From contig NZ_JANUGV010000002.1 in NCBI RefSeq assembly GCF_024753215.1, positions 310,001-374,000 on the forward strand: a DNA stretch of 64,000 nucleotides, given 5' to 3'. Below, piece by piece: positions 18,986 to 26,777 of this stretch. The translations under genes were made by a program, and so were the position numbers. This DNA is from Massilia solisilvae. Lineage in GTDB: Bacteria; Pseudomonadota; Gammaproteobacteria; Burkholderiales; Burkholderiaceae_D. Within the stretch, counting starts at the first letter, position 1. Each line of letters begins with the position of its first letter. The notes below the pieces were generated by a model, which did no database searches, was not told the DNA's origin, and saw only the letters and a list, made by a program, of their open reading frames with translations.

Positions 18986-20050
18986 ATGATTGACCGTGAC
19001 AGAAAGCGACGCCGCATGCCAGCCAGCTCGACATCGCGTGACCAATACAATGCGGCGCGGCACAGTCCTGGGCACGCGTTCCTGGTCGGTTTGGCATGGC
19101 GCATGGCCGTGGCCGCCGCGCTGGCGCTGGCCGGCGGCGCGGCCTGCGCCGGCAACATCGCGCTGGCCGCCAGCACGCACATGCTGCCGCAACCGGCGGT
19201 GCCGCCAGGTCCGGCGCCGGTCGCCGCGCACCATCAGGGCGGGCTGTACCGCATCAGCCGCGACGGCCGCGTCGCCTACCTGTTCGGCACCATTCATGTG
19301 GGCAGCACCGCGTTCTATCCGCTCGCCCCCGAAGTCGGCCGCGCGCTGCGCAGCGCGAGTCGGCTGGTGGTGGAGCTGGACACCCGCGGCAACGACGCGT
19401 TCGCGCACGCCGTGGACAAGCACGGCAGCTATGCGCCGGGCGATGACGTGCGCAACCACCTGCCCCCGGACACGGCCGCCCAGCTCACCGAAGCGCTGCA
19501 CGACCAGGGCATCAGCGTGGCAAGCATGCGCCGTTTCAAGCCCTGGCTGCTGGCCAACCTGCTCCTGAGCATGGCGCTGGAGCGCGACGGCTACCGCCGC
19601 AGCATCGGCGTCGAGAGCGTACTGCTGGCCGATGCGCAAAGCCGTGGCGCGCCCGTCGCCGAGCTGGAAAGCGCGGACTACCAGCTGGCCCTGTTCGACA
19701 CGATGAACGATGTCGAATCCGAACGCTACCTGCGCGAAACGCTGCGCGCCTTGCGTGATGGCAGCGCATTGCGCCGTGCGCACGCGGTGGTCGACGCCTG
19801 GTCAACGGGCGACCCGCAGGCGCGCGACGCCCTGTTGCAGGACGCCACCCGGGGCGGCGGCGCGGTAGCCGATTTCACACGCCGCGTGCTGCTGGGCCGG
19901 CGCAATCCGGAGATGGTCGCCCACATCGAACAGCTGATGCGTCAGGGGAGCGTCACCTTCATCGCCGTAGGCTTGCTGCACCTGCTGGGCGCAAACGGAT
20001 TGCCTCAGCTGCTTGCGCAGCGAGGCTATCTGGTCGAACAGGTGTACTAG
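18986..20050 (+). CDS. TraB/GumN family protein, exported
   Basis: A 354-residue protein of the TraB/GumN family. After an Arg/Lys-rich start there is a hydrophobic signal segment (MAVAAALALAGGAACAG). The family core then follows: LYRISRDGRVAYLFGTIHVGS with its conserved GTIH, then LVVELD, FKPWLLANLL and a closing FIAVGLLHLLGANGLPQLL. The fold is related to erythromycin-esterase and Tiki-type proteases, but bacterial members are mostly uncharacterised. The ATG at 18986 is preceded by GGAAG. Starts at 19016 or nearer the signal segment are possible. Confidence 0.8.
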   Translation: MIDRDRKRRRMPASSTSRDQYNAARHSPGHAFLVGLAWRMAVAAALALAGGAACAGNIALAASTHMLPQPAVPPGPAPVAAHHQGGLYRISRDGRVAYLFGTIHVGSTAFYPLAPEVGRALRSASRLVVELDTRGNDAFAHAVDKHGSYAPGDDVRNHLPPDTAAQLTEALHDQGISVASMRRFKPWLLANLLLSMALERDGYRRSIGVESVLLADAQSRGAPVAELESADYQLALFDTMNDVESERYLRETLRALRDGSALRRAHAVVDAWSTGDPQARDALLQDATRGGGAVADFTRRVLLGRRNPEMVAHIEQLMRQGSVTFIAVGLLHLLGANGLPQLLAQRGYLVEQVY

Positions 20051-20054
20051 CCGG

Positions 20055-20816
20055 TCAGTGCGAGATGACCCCGCTGGTCAGGTTGATGCGGTCGCCGGCA
20101 CGGTAGTCGGGAGTGGTCTCCTGGGTGACGACACGGGTGCTGCCGTCGTCCATGCGCAAGGTGACGCGGTACACGCGGTCGGTGGCGCTGCCGGTGGCGC
20201 CGCCAGTGCTGCCGCCCACTGCCGCACCGGCCATGCTGCCGGCCCCGGTGGCGCCGCTGGCGCTGCGCGGGATGACGTCGATCGACACCACCGTGGCGTT
20301 CGGGGCCGAGCTGGCCGCCGTGGACTGGCCTGCCGCCGAGGAACCCTGCGACATGTCCTGGCTGCCGGCGGCGGTGCCGGCCATGCTGCCGGCCGAGCCG
20401 CTGTCCTCCATGCTGGCGCTGCCGCCGCCCGAGCTGCCCGACATGCCGGAGGTGCCGGAGGTGCCGGAGCCAGACTGGTCATTGCCCGAGGAACCGGAAG
20501 TGCCCGAGCTGCCGGAAGTGCCCGAACTACCCGAACTGCCCGAGGTGCCGCCCCAGCCCGAGGAGCCGGAGGTGCCCGTGCCCGCCGCGCCCGTGCCCGA
20601 TTGCGAGCCGCCCGAGGCGCCGCTGGTGCCGCCGCCGTAGCCGCCGGCGCCACTGCTGCCGGTGCCGGTGCCGGTGCCGGACTCGCCGCCACTGCTGGTG
20701 GCGCCCGACATGTCGCCGCCGGTGGATTGACTACCGCCGTGCCGCATGTTGCTGCACGCCGACAGCGCAATGGCCAGCAAGCCAACCAGCAGCAAGCTCT
20801 GGTGTCTATGCTTCAT
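20055..20816 (-). CDS. Gly/Ser/Thr-rich low-complexity lipoprotein
   Basis: A 253-residue putative lipoprotein: MKHRHQSLLLVGLLAIALSAC is a signal with a lipobox Cys. Residues about 30-165 are almost only Gly, Ser, Thr and Ala, with repeated GTSGSSG-type units. The C-terminal 85 residues form a more normal domain: ATVVSIDVIPRSASG, a glycine-zipper stretch (GAGSMAGAAVGGSTGG), then YRVTLRMDDGSTRVVTQ. This tail resembles outer-membrane lipoproteins of the SlyB type. The ATG is preceded by AAGGAG. The function is not known. Confidence 0.75.
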   Translation of the reverse strand: MKHRHQSLLLVGLLAIALSACSNMRHGGSQSTGGDMSGATSSGGESGTGTGTGSSGAGGYGGGTSGASGGSQSGTGAAGTGTSGSSGWGGTSGSSGSSGTSGSSGTSGSSGNDQSGSGTSGTSGMSGSSGGGSASMEDSGSAGSMAGTAAGSQDMSQGSSAAGQSTAASSAPNATVVSIDVIPRSASGATGAGSMAGAAVGGSTGGATGSATDRVYRVTLRMDDGSTRVVTQETTPDYRAGDRINLTSGVISH

Positions 20817-20983
20817 GATCAACTCCTTCCGATTGGAATGGTTTTACTGGAGATGCGTGACGATGCCGCGTGCCACTCTGGTGTAAGAGGCACGAACGGC
20901 GGGCGCGTTCCAGCTGACTCGGCTTGACCATGAGCCAGATCAAAGCTGGCTCGGGAGGAAGGAATGTTGTTGGCGCGTGGAGG

Positions 20984-21385
20984 TCAGCCGCGGCGCGCGC
21001 GTTCCTGGCCGGGCATCAGCAGCCACAGCAGCATGCTGGTGACGAGCGCGGCGGAGCAATCGACGATCCAGTCACCCACCGCCGGTCCGCGGTAGGGGAA
21101 GAAACTCTGGACGAACTCGTCGCCGGCGCCCATCACCGCCACCGCCAGCACCGCCTTGGCGGCGCGCGCCGGCGCGCTGCCGGTGCTGCCGGTGAACCAT
21201 AGGAAGGCCAGCACCGCGTAGGCGATCGAGTGCAGCACCGCGCCGGAGGCGACGTGCCCGATCTCGGCGCGCGCGCCCGGGATCGAGCCGGCCACCAGGA
21301 TGGTCAGGTACATCAGGATCGCGCAGCCGAGGCGCAGCGTGCGCAGTTTGGGATCGAAGACGAGGGTTGCTAACAGGGCAGGCAT
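20984..21385 (-). CDS. VanZ-like membrane protein
   Basis: A 133-residue protein with about four hydrophobic helices and the VanZ-family pattern: a first helix ending SIPG, HSIAYAVLAFLW in the middle, then GAGDEFVQSFFPYRGPAVGDWIVDCSAA before the last helix. The acidic and Gln residues of DEFVQ and the D of GDWIVD are typical conserved positions. The biochemical role of these proteins outside teicoplanin resistance is unclear. It stands alone between minus-strand genes. Confidence 0.8.
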   Translation of the reverse strand: MPALLATLVFDPKLRTLRLGCAILMYLTILVAGSIPGARAEIGHVASGAVLHSIAYAVLAFLWFTGSTGSAPARAAKAVLAVAVMGAGDEFVQSFFPYRGPAVGDWIVDCSAALVTSMLLWLLMPGQERARRG

Positions 21386-21458
21386 GGGAGACGTTCAATG
21401 CGGAAAACATCTACCATACCATGCCGGCCGGCAGCCCGGACGCACGGCTGCCCGGCGT

Positions 21459-21776
21459 TCAGATCGTCAGCGCCGGCGCGCCGTTGGCGTAATGGGCGTC
21501 AAAGCAGCTGTCGCAGCCGGAACAGAGCAAGTGGGCGATGCGCACCCGCGCCTGGCGCAGCACCAGTTTCAGGTGCTGCTTGCATTTGGGGCAGACCTCG
21601 CGCACGTTGCCAAACGTGATCAGGTTCAGGGGCACCCCTTCGTCGAGCGCGTCCACCACTGCTTTTGGGTTCAGCTCGCTCAGGATCAGGTGGTCTTCCG
21701 GCCCGTGCTGGCGGCGGCCGGAATCAGATGGGTTCTCTCGTGCATTGGACATCGTTTCAGGTACGTGAATAGTCAT
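21459..21776 (-). CDS. Small CxxC zinc-ribbon-like protein, unknown function
   Basis: A 105-residue protein with a polar N-terminus and a Cys-rich C-terminal half: CPKC near residue 62, then CSGC followed by DSC near residue 87. The spacing suggests one zinc site. The start ATG is preceded by GGGAG. A second in-frame Met (MSNARE) eight residues in is a possible alternative. No family recognised. Confidence 0.65.
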   Translation of the reverse strand: MTIHVPETMSNARENPSDSGRRQHGPEDHLILSELNPKAVVDALDEGVPLNLITFGNVREVCPKCKQHLKLVLRQARVRIAHLLCSGCDSCFDAHYANGAPALTI

Positions 21777-21925
21777 CGGACCAGCTCCCTTTGTCGTTTG
21801 TCTGGCGCCGCGGCGTGGCGAAAACGCGGCGCGCGGAATTCATCATAGCCAAGACTGAGCCGTCTTCAAGACGGGCCGCCGTCCTTTTTTTGCTCGGTTT
21901 CCTGCAGGAAAAATCTCGACTGGAT

Positions 21926-21953
21926 AAAAAAATGCCCGCCGGTAGAGGCGGGC
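21926..21953 (-). terminator. Intrinsic terminator, minus strand
   Basis: A 7-bp GC stem with a 6-base loop, then A and seven T on the minus strand. No annotated gene ends here, which is why a small RNA is proposed upstream of it. Confidence 0.8.
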
Positions 21954-22060
21954 ACAACCCAAGATCGGGCCAAGAGACGCGAAAATTCGGGTGGTGTGCC
22001 GTGCATGGGCAGGGCACACCGGGCTGCGAGTCGGGCATATCGGTTGCGCGTACCGCAGAT
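21926..22060 (-). ncRNA. Candidate small RNA with its own promoter and terminator
   Basis: On the minus strand a good -10 (TATACT, complement of 22067-22072) precedes about 135 bases with no credible reading frame. Within it is a perfect 8-bp stem (GGTGTGCC with GGCACACC, 21993-22020, loop 12). The transcript would end at a strong intrinsic terminator: stem GCCCGCC/GGCGGGC (21934-21953) followed on the minus strand by seven T (21926-21932). No clear -35 was found. The only long frame here reads straight through the terminator and is unlikely to be real. Confidence 0.5.
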
Positions 22061-22297
22061 GAACCCAGTATAGGCAGCCAATGTGACTGCAGGATGACGT
22101 GGCTCAAGCGTTTGGGCGTCAGCGGGCGGAACATTTGCAGCTCGGCCGGATCGCCGTTGGCCCTGCCATTGCGCAAGCTATCAACACGCACAGTGTTGCG
22201 GCCGATTAAACCGGCACAAGATGATTTCCCTGCGAAACAAAATGGAGGAGGGGCTTGCCTCCTGACCCAAGCCCGCCCATGAAGGGGGAGATCGACC

Positions 22298-22690
22298 ATG
22301 CAAACGCTCGGAACGTATCTGGTGAACGGTCTTGCCGGCAACGAAAATGTCGCCGGTGCGCCAACGCTGCATTTTTCGCTGGTGGTGGTGTCCGGTAGCG
22401 GCAAGGTGTCCGGCCACGCTATGATCACGCAGGCGGTGGCCCCGCCCAACAACGAGAAGGTCATCAACAACGTGACCGGGCAGGTGCACCCGGCGGGTCT
22501 GGGTCCGGTGACCAAGCTGGTGGCGCTCAAGGGCACCTACCTGGATTACCTGCCGCCGCCGGCCATCGGCGTGGTCGAGGTGCCGTTCGAGGCCCACTTC
22601 GCGATCGATGATGCGTGGAACGGGCGCGGCGGCTTCCGCTGCGGCATGACCCAGGCCGAGAACGTGCCGGTGAAGACCATGCCGCGTTAA
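22298..22690 (+). CDS. DUF1842-like protein
   Basis: A 130-residue protein beginning MQTLGTYLVNGLAGNENVAG, then GAPTLHFSLVVVSGSGKVSGHAMITQAV, with a hydrophobic-alternating pattern suggesting a small beta-sandwich. The pattern of an N-terminal LHFSLVV strand followed by SGHAMITQAV.PP fits DUF1842, a family of unknown function. This match is from memory. The start ATG follows GGGGGAG with good spacing. It has no signal peptide. Confidence 0.6.
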   Translation: MQTLGTYLVNGLAGNENVAGAPTLHFSLVVVSGSGKVSGHAMITQAVAPPNNEKVINNVTGQVHPAGLGPVTKLVALKGTYLDYLPPPAIGVVEVPFEAHFAIDDAWNGRGGFRCGMTQAENVPVKTMPR

Positions 22691-22698
22691 GGGATCAG

Positions 22699-22748
22699 GT
22701 GGGCAGGGAGAGGCTGGGCAGTGCCCAGCCGAGCGCCCACGCGTGCAG
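22699..22748. repeat. Dispersed palindromic repeat, family 1 (degenerate half copy)
   Basis: GTGGGC...GCCCACGCGT with a second nested palindrome (CTGGGCAGTGCCCAG). Only one arm of the usual double unit remains, directly after the DUF1842-like gene. Confidence 0.5.
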
Positions 22749-22782
22749 CCGCAGTTGGCGTGCACGCTCAGGCGGAACGGAC

Positions 22783-22811
22783 AAAAAAAAAGCCCGCTGT
22801 AGAGAGCGGGC
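22783..22811 (-). terminator. Intrinsic terminator, minus strand
   Basis: A 7-bp stem with a GUAGAG-complement loop and a run of nine T on the minus strand. It can serve the proposed small RNA and also the SDR gene upstream. On the plus strand the T-run is weak. Confidence 0.85.
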
Positions 22812-22845
22812 TTAAACTATTTTCTTGGAGGAGAATAGTGGAGAC
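22783..22845 (-). ncRNA. Candidate short small RNA with a CUCCUCC loop
   Basis: On the minus strand TTGGAC (complement of 22876-22881), an 18-base spacer and CATACT (22852-22857) form a credible sigma70 promoter. The transcript of about 63 bases has a first hairpin ACTATT/AATAGT (22816-22839) whose loop carries CUCCUCC, able to pair with Shine-Dalgarno sequences. The terminator is stem GCCCGCT/AGCGGGC (22792-22811) followed by nine T. It lies about 105 bases beyond the end of the SDR gene. Confidence 0.55.
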
Positions 22846-22950
22846 AGCTGAAGTATGCTGCGCCGCAAAATATATGTCCAATTTCGTTTTCCGATACCAG
22901 ACATTCATTTTGGAAATATCACTGCCGCGCTGCTTCCCGCCCCCTGATTT

Positions 22951-23718
22951 TCACTCCTGGACCGGCACCGTATAGTTCAGCGCCATGCGGCCGCCGTCCG
23001 CGTACAGGGTCTGGCCGGTCAGGTACGAGGCGTCGTCGCTGGCCAGGAAGGCCGCGATGGCCGCCACCTCCTCGGGTTCGCCGCAGCGTCCCAGCGGGGT
23101 GCGCGACAGGATGGTATGGCGCGCTTCCGGGCTGCCCAGCACCGCCTTTTTCGCCAGTTCCGTCAGGATCGTACCCGGCCCGATGGCGTTCACGCGCACC
23201 CCGTGCGACGCCAGGCTGATCGCCGCCACCCGCGTCAGCTGGTTGACGCCGCCCTTGGACACCACGTAGGGCACCTGGTTGGGGATGGCCAGCTCCGCGT
23301 TCACGCTCGACATATTGATGATGCAGCCGCTGCCGCGCTTGATCATCTCGCGCGCCGCCGCCTGGCTGCACAGGAACATCGACTTCAGGTTGATCCGCAG
23401 TACGCGGTCAAAGTCCTCCTCGGCCAGGTCGAGGAACTCGGCCGCATGGGTCACGCCGGCGTTGTTGACGAGGATATCGAGCTGGCCGAACGCCTCCAGC
23501 GTCGCTGCCACCAGTGCGTCCACGTCGGCCTTCTGGCTCACGTCCGCGCAAAAAAAGCGTGCCGCCGCGCCAAGTTGTTCCACAGCCGCGTGGCCCTCGG
23601 TCTCGCGCACGTCGGCCAGCATCACGCGCGCCCCTTCCTGCACCAGGCGGCTGGCGCAGGCCAGGCCAATACCCTGGCTCGCGCCAGTGACGATCGCGAT
23701 TTTGTTGGCTAGTCTCAT
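22951..23718 (-). CDS. SDR family oxidoreductase
   Basis: A 255-residue classical short-chain dehydrogenase/reductase. The cofactor motif is TGASQGIG (residues 11-18), the NNAG motif is LVNNAGV, the catalytic Ser is in NMSSVN, and YxxxK is YVVSK. The residue after the second beta strand is Asp (LADVRE), which favours NAD over NADP. The C-terminal YLTGQTLYADGG is typical of the family. The substrate cannot be told. The gene is monocistronic, with the terminator at 22783-22811 downstream. Confidence 0.88.
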   Translation of the reverse strand: MRLANKIAIVTGASQGIGLACASRLVQEGARVMLADVRETEGHAAVEQLGAAARFFCADVSQKADVDALVAATLEAFGQLDILVNNAGVTHAAEFLDLAEEDFDRVLRINLKSMFLCSQAAAREMIKRGSGCIINMSSVNAELAIPNQVPYVVSKGGVNQLTRVAAISLASHGVRVNAIGPGTILTELAKKAVLGSPEARHTILSRTPLGRCGEPEEVAAIAAFLASDDASYLTGQTLYADGGRMALNYTVPVQE

Positions 23719-23763
23719 GGTGGCTCCTCGTGGTGGAATGCGCGGGCCGGGGCCGCGCCATCG

Positions 23764-24279
23764 CTACAGCATGACCGGGTGGTCGGGCAACTCGTTGGGC
23801 CGGGGACCATCGGACGGGAAATGCTGGCGCAGCAGCTGGTTCACCTGGCCGATCGCGTCCAGCGTGCTGCTGCGGAACTCGCCGCGCGCGTAGCCCTCGG
23901 TCAGCGTGCGGCACACGTTCTGCCAGGTGGCCTGGCCGATCTTGCGGTCGATGCCGCGGTCGGCCACGATCTCCACCTGGTGCTCGGCCAGGTTCACGTA
24001 GATCAGCACGCCGCAGTTTTCCTCGGTATCCCACACGCCGTGATCGGCGAACAGGGCGAGCGCGCGCTGGCGGCTGCTCATGCAGCCCCAGGCCGCATCC
24101 AGCGGCAATGCTTTCTCGACGATCAGGCGCACTTCGCCGCGATGGGTCTGCTCGCCGGCGGTGATCGCCTCGGCGAACGCCTTCAAGTCGTCCGGGGGGA
24201 AAGCGCGGCGCGCGTGCCCGGCACTGCTGCGCGCGTGGCGCAGGGCGCGCTTGATACGGTGGTGCAGGCTGTGCTTCAT
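23764..24279 (-). CDS. TPM-domain protein (cytoplasmic or membrane-peripheral)
   Basis: A 171-residue protein with a TPM (TLP18.3/Psb32/MOLO-1) domain but no signal peptide: it starts MKHSLHHRIKRALRHARSSAG. Typical core segments are GEVRLIVEKALPLDAAWG, FADHGVWDTEENCGVLIYVNLAEHQVEIVADRGI and TWQNVCRTLTEGYARGEF. The ATG overlaps the stop of the preceding TPM gene (TGATG). A GTG one codon upstream is also possible. It is third in a lemA-TPM-TPM operon. Confidence 0.8.
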   Translation of the reverse strand: MKHSLHHRIKRALRHARSSAGHARRAFPPDDLKAFAEAITAGEQTHRGEVRLIVEKALPLDAAWGCMSSRQRALALFADHGVWDTEENCGVLIYVNLAEHQVEIVADRGIDRKIGQATWQNVCRTLTEGYARGEFRSSTLDAIGQVNQLLRQHFPSDGPRPNELPDHPVML

Positions 24280-25094
24280 CACCAGTTCCCCGAGGCGCCG
24301 CCGCCGTCAAAACTGCCGCCGCCGCCCGAAAAGCCGCCACCGCCGCCGCCGCCGCCGAACCCGCCGCCGCCGAACCCACCACCGCCACGGTGGCGGCTCA
24401 TGTCGGAAAGGATGCTGCCGAGGATAAACCCGGTGGCGCCGCTGCCCCAGCCGCCGCCGGACAGGCGCGACCGGCCGCCGCGCCGGAACATCGAGAGCAG
24501 GATCATGATGCCGATGAAGGTGAAGAACAGGCCGGGCAGGGCGCCGCCGTCATCCGGCTGCGGCTGCTGGCGCTGCTGCGCGGCCGCCGGGAATTGCTCC
24601 TGGTTCAGCAGGGTGGCGATCGCCCCCACGCCGGCCACCAGGCCCTCGTAATATTGGTTGTTGCGAAAGTATGGCGCAATCACGTCCTGCAGGATGCGCT
24701 TGGACTGGGCGTCGGTCAGCACACCCTGCACGCCGCGGCCCGCCTCGATGCGCAGGCGCCGCAGGGCGGGCGGGTTGTCGCGCGCGACCATCAGCAGCAC
24801 GCCGTCGTCCACGCCCTTGCGCCCGAGCTTCCACTGGTCGGTCACGCGGATGCTGTACTGTTCGATCGCTTCCGGCTCGGTGGACTTGACCAGCAATACC
24901 GCGATCTGGCTGCCGGTCTTGGCCTCGTAGTCGGCCAGCACCGATTCCAGCCGCTCGCGCTGGCTGGCGTCGAGCATGCCCGCCTGGTCCACCACGTGCG
25001 CGGTGAGCGGCGGCACGGGCTTGAACTGTGCATGCGCCGGCCCGGCCAGGCAGAACGCCAGGGCCAGGCACCAGAAATAGCGCAACAGGATCAT
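24279..25094 (-). CDS. TPM-domain membrane protein with glycine-rich tail
   Basis: A 271-residue protein with a signal peptide (MILLRYFWCLALAFCLAGPAHAQ), a periplasmic TPM domain (TAHVVDQAGMLDASQRERLE at its start), one membrane helix (about 188-205) and a C-terminal tail of almost pure Gly with Phe and Ser. This is the YgcG-type architecture that accompanies LemA. The pair is thought to act at the membrane, but no mechanism is established. It starts 4 bases after the lemA stop. Confidence 0.88.
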   Translation of the reverse strand: MILLRYFWCLALAFCLAGPAHAQFKPVPPLTAHVVDQAGMLDASQRERLESVLADYEAKTGSQIAVLLVKSTEPEAIEQYSIRVTDQWKLGRKGVDDGVLLMVARDNPPALRRLRIEAGRGVQGVLTDAQSKRILQDVIAPYFRNNQYYEGLVAGVGAIATLLNQEQFPAAAQQRQQPQPDDGGALPGLFFTFIGIMILLSMFRRGGRSRLSGGGWGSGATGFILGSILSDMSRHRGGGGFGGGGFGGGGGGGGFSGGGGSFDGGGASGNW

Positions 25095-25098
25095 GGTC

Positions 25099-25710
25099 TT
25101 ATTTACCGAAATCGACTTTGGGCGCCGTCGAAATCGCCGCCTCGTTTGCCACCGTGAACGACGGCTTGGGCTGGTAGCCGAACACCTTGGCCGTGATATT
25201 GGTCGGGAAGCTGCGCACCGTCACGTTGTAGTCCTGCACGGCGGCGATGTAGCGCTGGCGGGCCACGGTGATGCGATTCTCGGTCCCTTCCAGCTGCGAC
25301 TGCAGATCGCGGAAGCTCGTGTCCGCTTTCAGGTTGGGATAGTTTTCCGACACCGCCATCAGCCGCGACAGCGCACTGGTCAATTCCCCCTGCGCCTGCT
25401 GGAACTTCTGGAACGCGGCCGGGTCGTTCAGCACTTCAGGCGTGACCTGGATGCTGGTGGCAGCCGCGCGGGCGCGCGTGACCGCTTCCAGCGTGTCCTT
25501 CTCGTGCGAGGCGTAACCCTTGACGGTGTTGACCAGGTTCGGAATCAGGTCCGAGCGCCGCTGGTACTGGTTCACCACTTCGCTCCACGCTGCCTTGGTG
25601 GCCTCGTCCTTTTGCTGGAACTCGTTGTAGCCACAGCCGGACAGCAGGGTGGTGGCGAGAGCGAAGGCAAAGAACAGGCGGAACCAGCGCGCAAAAACGG
25701 ATCGGGTCAT
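25099..25710 (-). CDS. lemA: LemA family lipoprotein
   Basis: A 203-residue LemA protein. It has an N-terminal signal with lipobox LLSGC, then the conserved helical core: VVNQYQRRSDLIPNLVNTVKGYASHEKDTLEAVTRAR, LSRLMAVSENYPNLKAD and the typical C-terminal YNVTVRSFPTNI. It is the first gene of the lemA-TPM-TPM operon and is divergent from pyrF. It is probably anchored in a membrane with the helical bundle outside the cytoplasm. Confidence 0.92.
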   Translation of the reverse strand: MTRSVFARWFRLFFAFALATTLLSGCGYNEFQQKDEATKAAWSEVVNQYQRRSDLIPNLVNTVKGYASHEKDTLEAVTRARAAATSIQVTPEVLNDPAAFQKFQQAQGELTSALSRLMAVSENYPNLKADTSFRDLQSQLEGTENRITVARQRYIAAVQDYNVTVRSFPTNITAKVFGYQPKPSFTVANEAAISTAPKVDFGK

Positions 25711-25759
25711 GATGCACCATTAGCAAGGTTGTTGAATGTCCAAAATATACTCCAAACGG

Positions 25760-25800
25760 GCAAACCCCGCACTTCTGCCGGGTACAATGGCGGGGTTTGC
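25760..25800 (+). promoter_or_regulatory. Perfect inverted repeat enclosing the likely pyrF -10 element
   Basis: GCAAACCCCGC (25760-25770) and GCGGGGTTTGC (25790-25800) are perfect 11-base inverted repeats separated by 19 bases. The spacer contains TACAAT (25783-25788), the best -10 sequence before pyrF. Transcription would start inside the right arm, so the repeat looks like a DNA operator rather than an RNA hairpin. No good -35 is visible. Confidence 0.5.
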
Positions 25801-25819
25801 AGAACTGGAAAGGTACGCC

Positions 25820-26638
25820 ATGAACTTCATCGACAAACTCTCGGCCGCGTGGGCGGGCAACAATTCGCTGCTCTGCGTTGGCCTGGACCCCGACCTGGCG
25901 CGCTTCCCTGCGCACCTGCGCGGGCAGGCGGATGGCATCTACCAGTTCTGCAAGGCCATCATCGACGCCACCGCCGACGCGGCCTGCGCGTTCAAACCGC
26001 AGATCGCGTATTTCGCCGCGCTGGGCGCCGAGGCCCAGCTGGAAGCGGTGTGCCGCTACCTGCGCGAAACCTACCCTCACATTCCGCTGGTGCTGGATGC
26101 CAAGCGCGGCGACATCGGCGCCACCGCGCACCAGTACGCGCGCGAGGCCTTCGACCGCTACGGGGCCGATGCGGTGACGGTCAACCCGTACATGGGCTCG
26201 GACTCGGTGGAACCGTACATGGAGTGGACGGATCGCGGCGTGATCGTGCTATGCCGTACGTCCAACCCGGGCGGGTCGGACCTGCAGTTCCTGCAAGTGG
26301 ATGGCGTGCCGCTGTACCAGCACGTGGCGCGACTGGTGGCGGAAAAGTGGAACCGCAACGGGCAGTGCGCGCTGGTGGTGGGCGCGACCTTCCCGGAAGA
26401 GCTGGCGCAGGTGCGCAAGATCGTGGGCGACATGCCGCTGCTGGTGCCGGGAATCGGCGCGCAGGGCGGGGACATCGAGGCGACCGTCAAGGCCGGGCGC
26501 ACGGCAGCTGGTACCGGCATGATGATCAACTCCTCGCGTGCGATCCTGTACGCAACGCCCAAGGACGGCGAGGATTTCGCGGCAGCCGCGCGGCGCGTGG
26601 CGATCGAGACGCGCGACGCGATCAACCAGTACCGCTAA
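25820..26638 (+). CDS. pyrF: Orotidine-5'-phosphate decarboxylase (type 2)
   Basis: A 272-residue enzyme that converts OMP to UMP, the last step of de novo pyrimidine synthesis. The catalytic cluster [10 protein letters not shown] is complete (Lys between two Asp). Flanking family segments are [14 protein letters not shown] and [12 protein letters not shown]. The longer form of about 270 residues marks the type 2 family. The start follows GGAAAGG. The frame is open 28 codons further upstream, but that part overlaps the promoter palindrome. Confidence 0.95.
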   Translation: MNFIDKLSAAWAGNNSLLCVGLDPDLARFPAHLRGQADGIYQFCKAIIDATADAACAFKPQIAYFAALGAEAQLEAVCRYLRETYPHIPLVLDAKRGDIGATAHQYAREAFDRYGADAVTVNPYMGSDSVEPYMEWTDRGVIVLCRTSNPGGSDLQFLQVDGVPLYQHVARLVAEKWNRNGQCALVVGATFPEELAQVRKIVGDMPLLVPGIGAQGGDIEATVKAGRTAAGTGMMINSSRAILYATPKDGEDFAAAARRVAIETRDAINQYR

Positions 26639-26644
26639 TATTTT

Positions 26645-26770
26645 GTAGGGTGGGCTCAAGAGCTCCACGAGCTAACAGGATTCACGGTAGGGTGGGCAGG
26701 TTTCCTGCCCACGCGTTCAAATAGTGCGTGCGCCGCTTGAACGCGTGGGCGGGGGACCCGCCCACCCTAC
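26645..26770. repeat. Dispersed palindromic repeats, family 1 (half copy plus full copy)
   Basis: A solitary GTAGGGTGGGC arm begins at 26645, six bases after the pyrF stop. A full double unit runs from 26688 to 26770. The element fills the space between the convergent genes pyrF and sbcB. Confidence 0.9.
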
Positions 26771-26777
26771 GAACGTC

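Noticed and set aside
20113..20640. Plus-strand Pro/Glu/Val-rich frame opposite the Gly/Ser lipoprotein
   Set aside because: It is a shadow of the Gly/Ser codon repeats. The minus strand has a lipoprotein signal and AAGGAG.
21757..22536. 259-residue minus-strand frame across the 21.8-22.5 kb gap
   Set aside because: It runs through a strong terminator hairpin and overlaps the DUF1842-like gene. The composition is not protein-like.
22837..22974. Plus-strand 45-residue frame beginning GTG after GGAGGAG
   Set aside because: The GGAGGAG is better explained as the complement of the CUCCUCC loop of the minus-strand RNA, and the peptide has no protein-like pattern.
24279..24420. Poly-Gly tail of the TPM protein as a possible frameshift or sequencing artefact
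   Set aside because: Gly-rich tails are normal for YgcG-like TPM proteins, and the next gene is in proper overlap.
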